Origin: Scytalidium lignicola
Lineage: Eukaryota > Ascomycota > Leotiomycetes
Direction of reading: 5' to 3'
Assembly: GCA_002812745.2 (NCBI GenBank)
Contig: NCSJ02000001.1
Span: 248,001 to 312,000 of the forward strand
Length of the DNA: 64,000 bases
Shown: positions 1-11,328 of the stretch, one piece after another
Layout: each line of letters begins with the position of its first letter
Numbering within the stretch: position 1 is the stretch's first letter
The notes under the pieces: generated by a model
What the model saw: the letters and a program-made list of their open reading frames with translations, nothing else
What the model was told of the DNA's origin: nothing
The model's database searches: none
Position numbers and translations under genes: made by a program

Positions 1-174
1 TGCTGGATAACGCCATTTCCTGGCGAAATTGCTCTTTTGCTGACTCAAGAAGAAAGCAACAACCAGTGGCAGGACAAATTCATCGCGAATATACAAAACT
101 GCTGTAATAGAAACCCCCCAAAAGGAATCATAAGTCCCTATTCCAAGAGTATGAGAAACGCCTCAGGAGAGTAG
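1..174 (+). CDS. Possible 3' end of a gene entering from the left edge
   Basis: Frame 1 is open from the first base to a TAG at 172-174, giving 57 residues that begin CWITPFPGEIALLL. No start codon is needed because the frame enters from outside the window. The composition looks protein-like, but I do not recognise a family. It could also be a chance open frame. The spacer after it (175-517) contains no convincing gene and would be the 3' flank of this frame and of the regulator at 518-2005. Confidence 0.3.
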   Translation, partial: CWITPFPGEIALLLTQEESNNQWQDKFIANIQNCCNRNPPKGIISPYSKSMRNASGE

Positions 175-517
175 TGTGGGAGGTTGGATGCTGCGGTGGA
201 GATGCGAAGGGTGATTGGTTGAACCTGGACAATGAACAATGCGATTGAACCTCTCCTTCAATCTCGAGGTATTAGGATTCAACTCCTTCCCGGTTCAAAC
301 TCCATCAACTACGTGTATACTCTTAAATTATACTCTAGTTGTGAATAGTTAGTCATGCTTTTAGTAGACCATCATAGACTAATATACTTGCTCTCCAACC
401 TGTTTATCTTGGTAGAATATTCTGGTGCAATGATAATACTGTAGCCTTTCACAAGGTCTCTTCCTTTCGCAAATCCTTCTTAAACAGCTACGTCTGCTTC
501 TCACTGCTTACCTAGCT

Positions 518-2005
518 TCATAATTGAAGTAGACTATTCCGTTCATATCCCCATGCTTCTTCTAGATCTTTGATCCTCCAGCACGCACCCCAACCCGTTG
601 TTTCTTCAATCCGTCTGATGAGCTTGATAATTGCCTCGTGCTCGCTCCTATGACTTAGCAGTCTACCTGCCACATATAGAGGTTGAATGGCATTGTTCAA
701 ACAGCCACGATGAGAATTGGTATTGGAAATTCCGACGACTCTCCTCGCATGCCACAGCGCGGATACCGTTGGAGACGAGGCTTCAAGCCGAATATTCGCT
801 GGTTTAATCTCTAGCATCATGATACATGCCGTGTGATACAGCTGATTACTCGATATTGCGGCCCAATGAACGTAAAATATATCTGGGAACAGTCTTGTCT
901 TTCCGTTTGCCGGGACCGTTTTAATGGGCAGCAGAGGCTTGCACCGTTCGGTGACCCAGTTCTGGAGTTCAGTCCAAAGATGGACCCAATGGGATTGAAA
1001 TCCTTCGCCTGTGCAATAATTATTTTCGCCGAGCTCAACGTGCCTAGTGTAGGCAGAAACAAGGTCACAGACTTTGGCACATAAGTAGACGGCGTAGTTA
1101 GCATACATATCTGGCACTGCTTTGCCTCTTTGAATGAAGATATCACGGATAATATTTGTCTCCTGTATCTCCTCAGGTTGTTCTCCTGGCGATCTGGCTA
1201 ATAAATCGATCGAGATAACAACCCACTTGTTGATAGGGAGCACAGTTGTTTCAGCACCGTCTGATATAATCGCTCCGCAAAGGTCCATCCTGGCAAAGCA
1301 CCAGAAAACAGCTTGTAGCAATCCTCCAGAAAATCCATGGACGCCAAAAGAGAGGAAGAGAGCGACACAGCCCTCGATATGTCGCCGCCAATCTCGAGGG
1401 CTCACACTCATCATCTCGAGGCAGCATAATATACATGTCGTAACCAGGCTTTTCGTATCTCTGACTTCAAGCAATGGATGAAGTAGTCTGATTGATTCTT
1501 GATACAGTTCTAGACTCTCATGGGCTCCTTTCAGCTCTCGATGTCGCTCAATCTGCCGAGCGGAGAGCGCCAACATGGCGTATAGCAATGTTGGACAACT
1601 CTGCGCTATGATTGGAACTTGAATACCGAAGTGACGAGCACTATCAAACATATCTAGCCAGGGTGCGCATTCAGTAGTCCAGACTTTAAGATATTCTACC
1701 CTCTTCACTGTCGAGATGATGCTTCTCATGATATCCTGCCTGAGTAGTGGATATTGCTGTCCACCATGCTGTGGAATGAGACTTGAATCTTGTCCATCGC
1801 GATCGTCCTGCGTGGGACTTGCAGACCGGGTTGGTGCGTTGCTATTGGCGCCAATGAACAACAGAGATCGTAGTTCTTCCTGTAACTCTTGGAATCTGGG
1901 ATTTGAAGCATATTCATCAAAGGTCGAGAAGGATTCAGGAGAGAGTAGGGTTGTCTCTGTGGATTTTTGGAGATCTGGCATTCCAAATAGAGATGCATAT
2001 GCCAT
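518..2005 (-). CDS. ARCA-type fungal transcription-factor-like protein lacking a Zn2Cys6 domain
   Basis: This is a single-exon 495-aa protein. From about residue 95 it carries the middle and C-terminal region typical of fungal Zn2Cys6 regulators of the ARCA/Fungal_trans_2 kind, with stretches such as ECAPWLDMFDSARHFG, LLYAMLALSARQIER and CCLEMMSVSPRDWRRHIEGC. The C-terminal part ends in the usual TGWGACWRIKDLEEAWGY block. No CxxC zinc cluster lies in the N-terminal 90 residues, and I see no upstream exon with one as far as 2400 on this strand. It may therefore act without direct DNA binding, or it may have lost its 5' exon. The protein resembles the regulator at 8861-10979, and the two bracket the sugar-metabolism genes. 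A role in controlling them is inference. Confidence 0.75.
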   Translation of the reverse strand: MAYASLFGMPDLQKSTETTLLSPESFSTFDEYASNPRFQELQEELRSLLFIGANSNAPTRSASPTQDDRDGQDSSLIPQHGGQQYPLLRQDIMRSIISTVKRVEYLKVWTTECAPWLDMFDSARHFGIQVPIIAQSCPTLLYAMLALSARQIERHRELKGAHESLELYQESIRLLHPLLEVRDTKSLVTTCILCCLEMMSVSPRDWRRHIEGCVALFLSFGVHGFSGGLLQAVFWCFARMDLCGAIISDGAETTVLPINKWVVISIDLLARSPGEQPEEIQETNIIRDIFIQRGKAVPDMYANYAVYLCAKVCDLVSAYTRHVELGENNYCTGEGFQSHWVHLWTELQNWVTERCKPLLPIKTVPANGKTRLFPDIFYVHWAAISSNQLYHTACIMMLEIKPANIRLEASSPTVSALWHARRVVGISNTNSHRGCLNNAIQPLYVAGRLLSHRSEHEAIIKLIRRIEETTGWGACWRIKDLEEAWGYERNSLLQL

Positions 2006-2654
2006 CGTTATTCTGGGATGCTGATACTGTTCTGGAACCTAGACCTTGGGGCTATCTGCTAGGAGGGGAAAGTGAGCTTAAACCTGGCAGCCACGTGCTG
2101 ACCGATCATGAGAAGCCAATCTACGGATTTTGCCAAGGCTTGTTAGCCTATACAGAATGATAAGAAGATTACAGAGTGGATCTGTATCAATTAATGCGCT
2201 GGATGTGGAAACATATGACAAGGAACTGTTTTGGCGGAGGAGTACAGAAGTTCTTCCTTTCCATTTGACAACGGAATGCAGTGGCTCTAACTTCCTATTC
2301 TGATCTCGCCACTTGCAGTTGCCCCACCAGAGAATACAATGCTTGTCGACAGTGGAGAGTCTCCCCCTCAAAAGTCGTGCCTGCAATATTTCTATTCAAT
2401 TCTGGATCTCAAAGGTGTGTTCTATGAGATCAGTTGCAGGTTGTCCAATGGGCATAAATCAATTCCGTCGGCAGAACTTGATCGGTGATCCCCTAACTCT
2501 CTCTACATGTAGATAACTTAGTTTCCCATCTAGCCCATGCATCCAGTGTACCTTTTTTGAAAGTAATTGTTTGAATCCTGATTCATTATTTCCATTTCAC
2601 ATCTGTTACCGTTGTAATATTCTAACTACTATTTGCTCTTCATCTCCTCAAGCC
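2006..2654. promoter_or_regulatory. Divergent intergenic region between regulator and polyol dehydrogenase
   Basis: This spacer of about 650 bp separates two head-to-head genes, the ARCA-like protein (minus) and the zinc polyol dehydrogenase (plus), so it should hold both promoters. A CACGTG hexamer lies at about 2092-2097. The short ORFs here are low-complexity and overlap on both strands, so I do not call them genes. Confidence 0.4.
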
Positions 2655-4002
2655 ATGTCCCCTTCGATAGAGGTTCCCTTGAATGAGCCTCTGATAAACT
2701 CTCTAAAATCTTCGACTACCAATGGCCTCTTTCAGAAGGATATCGCCCAAGGAACCAATGGAACACCATATGACTCTGCGAGTGCACAAGTGACTGCAAC
2801 CTCTATGCTGGCATTTAATCTTCCAAACCCCTCTCTCCAAGTAACCGCAGACCATACGATCAAACTTGTACCTTCAACACCAGTGCCGGCCTTCCAACCA
2901 GACCAAGTCCTCATTCATGTCAGAGCCACAGGTATATGCGGTAGTGACATACACTTTTGGAAGACAGGTTGCATCGGCTCTCTCCGAGTCGAAGGAGATT
3001 GTATCCTATGCCACGAAGCTGCCGGCCAGATCTTGCAAGTTGGCTCAGCCGTCACGGACCTCAAACCGGGCGACCGCGTTGCCCTCGAACCTGGTGTACC
3101 TTGTATGTCCTGTTTTCTCTGCACATCAGGCCGGTATAATCTTTGTGAAAACGTGGCCTTTGCAGGCGTATATCCTCATGCGGGGTCGGCGCAGAGATAC
3201 AAGGTGCATCCAGCGAAATGGGTGCATAAGATACCAGATGGACTTTCCTATGAGCAGGGAGCCTTACTAGAACCATTGAGCGTCGTCATGCATGGTATTT
3301 CATCCTGCCAAAGAAGTCTGCTCGGTCGAGGTGTTTCAATTCACGGCGCTGGACCGATTGGGCTTGTTGCGCTGGCAGCCGCGAGAGCAAGTGGTGCGCA
3401 TCCAATTGTGATCACCGATGTGAATGAGAAAAGACTTGAATTTGCAAAGATATTCGTCCCGGGCTGCAAGACATATTTGATCCAGAAGGATCTAGATGAC
3501 GAAGGAAATGCAGCGGGCATTAGAGAGCTCTTCGCAGCAGGACCAAAAGGCGCTGATGGGCTGTGGACGAACGAATATAATGCGCCAGACACCGTTCTTG
3601 AATGCACCGGCGTGGAAAGCAGTATTATCACAGCAGCTTATACATGCAGAAGAGGTGGAACTGTAATGGTGATTGGGGTTGGGAAATCAATCGTCAACAA
3701 TTTACCTTTTATGCATATTAGTCTCGCAGAAGTGAGTCTCAAATTGGCGTTATTGCAACTTCATCCGTAATAATACTGACAAGCTTTTCTTCTAGATCGA
3801 CCTCAGATTCATAAATCGTTATCGAGACACATGGCCAGCTGGAATCATGGCCCTAAGCGGAGGAATTTTGGACCTTGACCGGCTCGTGACACATCGCTTT
3901 CCACTTGAACGCGCAACAGAAGCGATGGAGTTGGTCGCTGACCCAGGAAGAGAAAGTATTAAGGTGATGATTGTAGATGACAAAGTTCCTGTTTCTTTGT
4001 AA
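2655..4002 (+). CDS. Zinc-dependent polyol dehydrogenase (L-arabinitol/sorbitol/xylitol dehydrogenase family)
   Basis: Medium-chain dehydrogenase that should oxidise a sugar alcohol to a ketose with NAD+. It has two exons, 2655-3731 and 3796-4002; the intron is GTGAGT...TCTAG and the joined frame gives 427 aa. The ATG at 2655 is preferred because the 28 codons upstream of it look non-coding. Catalytic zinc region: TGICGSDIHFWK. Structural zinc cysteines follow the pattern CMSCFLC-x7-C. The Rossmann motif is GAGPIGLVAL with ITDVNEKR, where Asp suggests NAD preference. After the splice it reads IDLRFINRYRDTWPAGI, as in fungal LAD/sorbitol dehydrogenases. The usual GHE motif reads CHE (LCHEAAG), and the N-terminus is about 40 residues longer than typical. 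Neighbours are a transketolase and a xylose-reductase-type enzyme. The exact polyol cannot be told from sequence. Confidence 0.9.
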
Positions 4003-4263
4003 AGGAGAAATATAAAAGCAAAAAATAACTTAGAATGAAAGCGGCTGACTATGGAGGATCGTTAATGGATATATATATTTGATTCTAGGGTTGCGTTATA
4101 GTCTAGAAGGGACATAGAGTCGATTTATATCTTTGATAAATAAGCCAAGAAATTACTCTCCAAGTTCTGATGGAACTGATAAATATATACGTCTAATAGG
4201 ATGAATATAATACAATATGCCTGACTTAAATGCTGAACCAATTGACAAAACAAGTTCATCGCC

Positions 4264-6478
4264 TCACCTCAATTCCACAAATTCTCCCCTAAGCACCTCT
4301 CCACCCTTCCACTTGCGTAAGAAACCCATAACTTTATTAACCATCTTCTCATCAACATGGAATCCAAAATATTTATATGCCTCGGGACCCGGTAAACTCT
4401 GACCGAATCTATCTGTGCTCATACAGAATGCAGCATCAGCATATCTCTCCCATCCAAGAGCCGTATATGGTTCAATAACTACCGCTGGTATAGCAAGATG
4501 TCGTCTTAGGACATCACGCTTATATTCTAGACTTTGGACTTCAAAGAGGCGGTGACAAGGAAAGGAAACCACGCGAACCCGGAGATTATAGGGTGAGGAC
4601 CGGAGGAGCGTGGCAAGATTGAGAGCTATTGAGAGTTCGGCGCCGACGCCAATTAGAGTTAGATCGACCTTTTCAGACTCAACTTCCTCGAGCATGTAGG
4701 CGCCGCGTGCTACTCCTTGACGCTTGGTTTTTGGAGCAAACTGCGGTAACTTGTGACGCGAAGTGGAGATGATTGTTGGGGTTGTCTTCGATTTAATGGC
4801 TACAATCCATGCACCTGCTATCTCCTCGCTATCACCGGGGCGAATATATTGAATATTAGGCATGGCTCGGTATAAAGTTGCTAATTCAAGAGGCTGGTGA
4901 GTCGGTCCATCTTCTCCTATGCCTATCGAGTCGTGGGTAGCTGCATGGATTACCTGTAGCTGTTGTAAAGCACCCATTCGAACTGCAGGCGCAGCATAGA
5001 GATAGAACATAAAGAAACTAGATGTTACAGGAATGATTGTATTTGGGTTGAATGCCGCAAGACCATTGGCAATAGCTGCCATGGCATGCTCTCTTACCCC
5101 ATAATGGATATATCTACCTGAATATGAACCGTTGATTCCGCAATGTGGCCTCATATCTGGATGCTGAAAGTCAACTTTTCCTTTCCAAATCATATGCACA
5201 GATGGAGTTAGATCTGCGGTTCCGACTATAAAGGATTTTACAACTTCAGCAAGTGGGTTAAATACCAAACCTGACGAAGCGCGGGAAGGTGTAGGAGTGT
5301 CTGGGAAAGTAGTGGGAATAAGTGACTGCCAATTTTTTGGAAGGTCGCCACTTATTCGAGCTTTAAATTCTCTTGATAGGTCGGGATGAGCCTTTGAGTA
5401 AGCAGTAACGGTACTCTCCCAATCGGCCACAAACCTTTCTCCACGCTCAGGTAAGTCACTGTAGAACTTTCGCACGACGCTCGGGATGACGAAGTGCTCG
5501 TCTGGATTAAAACCGTATGCTCTCTTCATGTTTGCCACATCTACTGCCCCAAAAGCTGCACCATGAGCCCTAGCATCTCCTGCAACAGCACTACCAAGGC
5601 CTATTACAGTTCGAACATTGATGAATGTTGGTCGTTCTGCGTTTCTCGCCTTTGCTAATGCACTCACTATACCGGCAATATCGAAACAACCATCCTCAAT
5701 ATCAATCACATCCCAACCAGTAGCTCTCATCTTTGCATTTATATCTTCGGTATTCGTCAAATCTACTGAACCATCACAGGTTATTTGGTTATTGTCGTAA
5801 ATAATAGTGAGGTTGTTCAATCTCCAGTGGCCAGCGAGAGAGATCGCTTCGAGTGCAACGCCTTCTTGAAGGCAGGCATCTCCAACCATACACCAAGTGT
5901 GATTTCCAACAACTTCATATCCGGGTCTGTTGTACTCGGCTGCTAGGTGTTTAGTAGCTACGGCTAAACCGACTGCGTTCGCAACACCTTGTCCTAGCGG
6001 TCCTGTAGTAACTTCAATCCCCTCGTGCTCAATTTCAGGGTGCCCCGGACACAGTGCATCTTCGCGCTTTGAATGGTATGACTTCAACTGGTCAAATGTC
6101 ATGGCCTGGTAGCCAGTGAGATGGAGAAATGCATATTGGAATAGACAGGTATGTCCATTTGAGAGAACGAATCGATCTCGATTAAACCAGGTTGGGGACG
6201 GAGGGGCATATCTCATCGTATATTTCCATAAAGCAATTCCAATCGCCGCCATACCAATAGCACCTCTGAGTTTTAAGTTAGACAAGGCTTTCAAACTTCT
6301 TAGAAGTCAATTATACACACCCTGGATGTCCGCCATTGAACTGTTGGCAGAGATCTGCAATGAGAAGTCGAAAAGATTTCAGTGCAAGGTCATGCTGTGC
6401 GGAGAGATCCAAACTGTCGGTCTTATCTTTGGAGGCTTCGACGAGGGTGCCATTCACAGTGTTTTCAACAGACCCCAT
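4264..6478 (-). CDS. Dihydroxyacetone-synthase-like transketolase
   Basis: Thiamine-diphosphate enzyme moving a two-carbon ketol group between sugars. It has two exons, 6478-6321 and 6265-4264; removing a GTGTGT...CTCAG intron fuses FNGGHPG to GAIGMAAIGIALWKY and gives 719 aa. Family residues visible: HPG near the N-terminus, SNGH, GPLGQG, the ThDP motif GDACLQEG with YDNNQIT, a conserved HG before GAAFGAVD, and catalytic Glu in GVREHAMAAI. The HPGGAIGMAAIG pattern and some 720 residues fit fungal dihydroxyacetone-synthase-like transketolases better than housekeeping TKT1-type. The C-terminus, EFVELR, has no PTS1 tripeptide, so unlike methylotrophic-yeast DAS it is probably cytosolic. It is convergent with the polyol dehydrogenase and shares a strand with the aldo-keto reductase. 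An alternative ATG lies in frame at about 6526. Confidence 0.88.
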
Positions 6479-7170
6479 CTTGACGTGGCTCAAGTGAAAG
6501 AGTCGAGTGCTCACTCTCACCAACACAATATTATTTGTAGCTAGAGGTAGTCACAACATCAATATTATTTCGAGCTTATTCGGAAGCTCTTAAGCTTTCA
6601 AAATTTTTAGTCAGTGACTAAATATTGGAGGAGGAGTACAACGAACTATCTTTGCTTAGCCGATCAGTTAGGACCAATTTCTCTTTAGGGATTCCCATGC
6701 TGTCATCTAGACCAACTGAGACTCCCAAACAGAAGGACTAATTTGGAAGTCTTAAGCGCTGGAGGGGCTCTAGCTCCACCACTGGAACTGGAAAGTTGAA
6801 GCACTCAACCCCAGTAGAAAGTCTTGGCGACCCCTTAGTTATGACGAGGGGCAAGGGGCAAAGGAGGGATAAAGATAAAATAGGTAGCTGGGCAGGGCGA
6901 TTGAGTTTCTGTTCACAGTTATAGTTAAGCTATACGGTTAATATCCCACACAATAATCCCAAATGCTCAAATTGGTATTTTGTAGGTCTAACTTTCAGTA
7001 TGAGCTTTTATTTATGCTTTATTCGTAGGAAAATATACTCAATTTTCGCCTTTCCTCTTCTGGACTCTACTTGAGTTCTTGGAGTATATATAAGTATATT
7101 GAGTAGACATGAACTTACACATCTATTTACGATAATAGTAAATTCAAATATCTATTAAATTTCGTTTCTC
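6479..7170. other. Spacer between transketolase and aldo-keto reductase
   Basis: This AT-rich stretch of about 690 bp holds the transketolase promoter and the 3' flank of the aldo-keto reductase. I see no gene, and the small overlapping frames here do not resemble proteins. Confidence 0.5.
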
Positions 7171-8284
7171 TTAGGCAAATATCCGTAGTGGATAGTTTGG
7201 CAAGTAAAATCCGGGATCATTAAACCTTAAACCCTTATCTAAAGCACTAATCGCCTCTAGCTCGCCCTTTTGTAATTCCCATGCATCAGCTACCTCCAAG
7301 TTTTCCTTTAACCTAGTTTGATTATTTGACTTTGGAATAACTGCTATTCCTCTCTGTGTTGCCCATCGAAGTAGAACTTGTGCAGGAGTCTTCCCACACC
7401 GTTTTGCAATTGATTTCACCACTTCGTGGTCGAAGAGTAATTGTGTATCTGCAGCCCGTTTCCGGAAAGTTTCCGGCAACTCCAAGAAACTTTGTGGTCC
7501 AAAAGATGAGTACGCAGTTACTGAGATGTTGTTCTCTTGTGCCATGGCGATGAGCTCTGGCTGGACTAGATATGGGTGATGTTCGATTTGTAGAGAAGAA
7601 ATTGGATGTCGTGCGTAGGTTTGCATGTCATAGAGAAGTTGTGCTTGAGCATTAGAAATACCAATTGAGCGGGCAATACCCTCATCGACGAGCGTTTCCA
7701 TTGCTTCCCAAGTTTCGTGGATAGGAACCTTAGCTTTTTTAACAGTACCGGCCTCATCCATCCACCATGCCTAACAATGAGTGGTTAGTCTAGCTGCAAT
7801 TTATGCCGCAACTGGGTCTAGTTTTGGTTTTATAGTTTCCACTTACAGGGTACTTCCTCTCTTCGGGGTTTATGTACTCCAGAGCGCAGGGGAAATGGAT
7901 CAGAAAAAGGTCGATATAACTAAGTCCCCAGGTTTTATTCTGTATCCTACCCATTTCTAATGCATGTTCCTTAGCATGATAGTTATTCCAGAGCTTAGTC
8001 ACGATGAATATTTCCTCTCTTTTCACAATACCCTCAGATATAGCTCGTCTAATTCCTGTACCAGCTTCTGCTTCATTTTGGTAATCATAGGCGCCATCGA
8101 AAAGGCGGTAACCTGTTTTGATAGCCTGTCCTCACATCAGTTTAAGGGATGTAAAATAGAAAGAGTTACAACAAACCTCATAAACGGTATCTGAGCAAGT
8201 ATCTTTGTTCACTTTCCATAGCCCAAAGCCAACCAGAGGCATCTGATGACCAGAGGCCAATGTTATTGTCCTTTTTGTGGCCAT
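7171..8284 (-). CDS. Aldo-keto reductase, xylose-reductase type
   Basis: NAD(P)H-dependent reductase of the AKR2 type, expected to reduce an aldose such as D-xylose or L-arabinose to its polyol in the cytosol. It has three exons, 8284-8177, 8125-7847 and 7770-7171, all phase 0, giving 328 aa, close to the family norm of about 320. The catalytic tetrad falls at D46, Y51, K80 and H113 (within [19 protein letters not shown] and LFLIHFP), the same positions as in characterised yeast xylose reductase. The coenzyme loop IPKSN with a downstream Arg is present, and the C-terminus [10 protein letters not shown]...PLRIFA is the xylose-reductase signature. It is divergent from the Zn2Cys6 regulator at 8861. 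Together with the polyol dehydrogenase it could form a reduction-then-oxidation sugar-isomerising route. Confidence 0.93.
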
Positions 8285-8860
8285 GATCTTTGACGGCGTA
8301 AAGTGGTGTGATGTGTGCTATGTTCTTGAATAAGAAAGGAGGAGATTTGGAGAGAGCCCCGTAAACCTAGGAGATGAATTATACTTAAGCCAAGGTCCGC
8401 ATGTGAACATTCAAGGTGCGGATCCAGGAGGTGGAGCTCTATCTTTACTCGAGTGCCTTTGTTCACCTGCTTAGCTTTGACCCCTCCATGTTGCGGGGCA
8501 TACCTTACACATGTTTGTGTTGTCATGACGCCTGAACATGGTCGCCAATGCCGTACAAGTGGTTTCAGCCAGAGGTCACAGTGCTTATAATTACCAACTA
8601 AGGCAAGTGGCGAAGATGCTAAGATCCAAGACTCGCCTGGTCAAAGCTTTCTCACACCTCCAATCTCGCTCTTTGGTAATTAGGTCGAGGCTCCGGAAAA
8701 ACGTGAGTCCCCGATCAAGGGATAATTTACTTTTAGGGTAGCTGGAGCCTCAACTCTACGATCTCTCATTTTGAGCTCCAATTTTAGCATTCAACCTATG
8801 GATCTGGCAATTATTTAGATGTAACCGTTTGATGGTGCATGAGAGCCTCTCAAGGTCACC
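8285..8860. promoter_or_regulatory. Bidirectional promoter with a CCGCA-N15-TGCGG inverted repeat
   Basis: This 576-bp head-to-head spacer lies between the aldo-keto reductase and the Zn2Cys6 regulator. It contains TCCGCA at 8396-8401 and its exact inverse TGCGGA at 8417-8422, 15 bp apart. Inverted CGG/CCG triplets at fixed spacing are the usual target of Zn2Cys6 dimers, so this is a candidate site for the neighbouring regulator. The functional reading is inference. Confidence 0.4.
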
Positions 8861-10979
8861 ATGCCTAATGTGGCCCCACAAATTCAATCCCAGCAGACTC
8901 CAAGACGGCGAGTTCGCACAGGGTGTTTGACCTGTCGTTCTAGAAGACGTAAATGTAAGTTTTTCCATCCAATCGATTACAAGCTTCTATATATACCTGG
9001 TTTATGTGCTGGACCATTATCGCCAAAATCTCCACCAGGGGTTTAATAGATGCTAAAGCACCCCGCTTTACAGGCGATGAAACGAAACCTAAATGTCACA
9101 GATGTAGTGAGAAGGGTCTATCTTGTAGATATGGCATTCAAGTTACTTTTCTTGCATCCAACGCTTCGGGATTATCAAATACTGATGCAGAATCTTTAAC
9201 TGGCACTCCTGAATACAAACAAATCAAGGTATGCTTGTAACTAAACAACAGACCAGATTTGTTTTGAAGCTCACTGATCTGTAGTTCGTAGATGACTTAG
9301 ATGCAGAGAATGATATTTCAGAGGGGGTTGAGCAATCGCCAGCTGAAATTCTAAAATCAAATGTTAGCAGTCCAGGACACACTATAAGTTTGCCATCGAT
9401 TTCCCACATAATCAATCAAGAAAACTATGTGACTCAACAATCACCCAATCAGGCAGAATTTAGAGGTGATATTGACATCATCAACGACGAATCGATAATA
9501 GTCGATCCCATTTCTCCAAGATGTCACTCTGACGATTTTTCTACCACCGTTGGAGCACCTGCAAACACCCCACGAGTTATAATCTCGCTAAGGGCATTGG
9601 CTTCCCCGCCGGGTCATGGCCAGTATGAGGTTATACAAGAATGGCGACATTCACCCATCTCAGAGAGAAACTCTATCCAATATGCCCCTTCAAGTCAAGA
9701 TACAATTTCCTATCAATTAGGTGGTACCGCCACTCCATCCAGAGATATAACTCAGGAAGCCACTAGCTCTCTAACAAAAGAGGAACTTGAAATAAGATTG
9801 CTCCGATTTTATCGCTATAATGTGGCTCCTTGGCTTGATCTAGGAGATTTAGAACAACCATTAGGTATGGATGTTTTACAAGTTTTTAAACAAAGCACCA
9901 TCGTGCAGCAAGCTGTGTTGGAAGTATCGGCTCGAAAACAGCTTTTTTCGTCAGACCTCGAGGCAGAATCTTATGATTCTACTAAAATTATAAATCAGGG
10001 CCGGTGGACCCCACAGGAAACCCCTTCACCTTATGATATCTCGGAACTCGCTGCACATTGGCTCCTTGCTCTGACCGATTTTATCTCTTCTCAGCCACGA
10101 GAATGGAGGACTATTGTGTCTAGTAATCTCAGTATTCTTCAGGGGCTTAATATGCAATATCTTGACTCTAAAATTTCTAGAGCAATGTATTGGCTCTGGC
10201 TGAGAATGGGTACGAGCTGATGTCTTCTTTTTCTTGGAATTTTCAACTCACAGATATCGATAGATCTTGCGTCTGCTCTAATATCTGCCAGACAACCCGT
10301 TCTTCTATTAGAAGACCCGGACCAGATATTTGATACCAATCGGAGTCTAGAGAATCACTTCCGTCGCTCACTGTTTCTCCTACATTGTGCCCTCTCAATT
10401 TCTTTTCATAGAGATGAAGATACCGCGATACATGACGCAGATACTAGTTCTACTTTCATATCTTCTCTAAAATGCCTATCGGTCTTAGAACGATGGAAAG
10501 TCGTGTGGTTAGAGAACCAAAAGTGGTTTACTCAGCGGCCGCCAGAGTTACAACATGTTCTCAATATTCAGGGGTCTGAAATAGATTCCGGGGGTATTTT
10601 CGACGATTGCTTCTTTCCACTGATTCTCTTTACAACGCCTCTTGCCCTGATGGCTAACATATCTCATCACATCACCTGTCTCATCCTCCTTACTCACAGA
10701 CCAAGACTTGTTAGACCATCTTCAGAGCGGACCTCCTCCGTATCTGCTGTATGGCATGCACAACATATTGCTGGTATTGCAACCAACAATGTTTTCCCTG
10801 AGGTCTTGGATCCACTACTATTGGCTGGTCTTTTAATAGCTGCAAGGCGGATGAGCCATGCATCGCAACAAATAGCCATTATTGAGACCCTTCATCGCCT
10901 TCACCAGCTAGGTGGTTTACATGTAGACTCTGAGATCGAGTTACTTAGGGCTGGATGGAATTTATCTCGACATGACTGA
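8861..10979 (+). CDS. Zn2Cys6 transcription factor, ARCA type
   Basis: DNA-binding regulator with four exons: 8861-8954, 9074-9228, 9285-10209 and 10264-10979, together 629 aa. The first intron splits the zinc cluster. Exon 1 ends in GCLTCRSRRRKC, whose last Cys codon is completed by exon 2, which continues DETKPKCHRCSEKGLSC, giving all six cysteines. The middle region (LLRFYRYNVAPWLDL, then EWRTIVSSNLSILQGL) and the C-terminal RPSSERTSSVSAVWHAQHIAG block match ARCA-like fungal regulators and resemble the protein at 518-2005. The last intron acceptor is taken at 10263 because it restores the conserved WLRMDLASAL reading. It is divergent from the aldo-keto reductase and is the likely local regulator of the sugar genes. 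Confidence 0.88.
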
Positions 10980-11275
10980 ACATATAATATTGAGTGATTT
11001 CTTGTGACACGTGGAATATGACAAAACAAATGTAATATATCGGTAATGGCATTTATTCATGAAGCTGATATATGTAATAATGTAATCTTACATATGATTT
11101 TGCATTTATACAATGTTTATATTTTCCCAGTTTCTAGCACGACAATATTACTATTTAAAAGTGTTGAATTAGGACAGCAAAAGCATGGTACGCAATATGG
11201 GGTTACTCTGTATATATTGTGGTGTTGTAGTAGCTACGTACAGTAAAGCAAAGCTAACTACTAGGAAAGGGAAGT

Positions 11276-11328
11276 CACGTGTAATAGACGAGACGTGGTG
11301 CCTAAGGTGGCAACTAGGATATCACGTG
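11276..11328. promoter_or_regulatory. Paired CACGTG motifs
   Basis: Two CACGTG E-box hexamers lie at 11276-11281 and 11323-11328, in the spacer after the ARCA regulator and beside the rhamnosidase relic. Such hexamers are bHLH targets. Whether they serve any living gene here is unclear. Confidence 0.25.
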
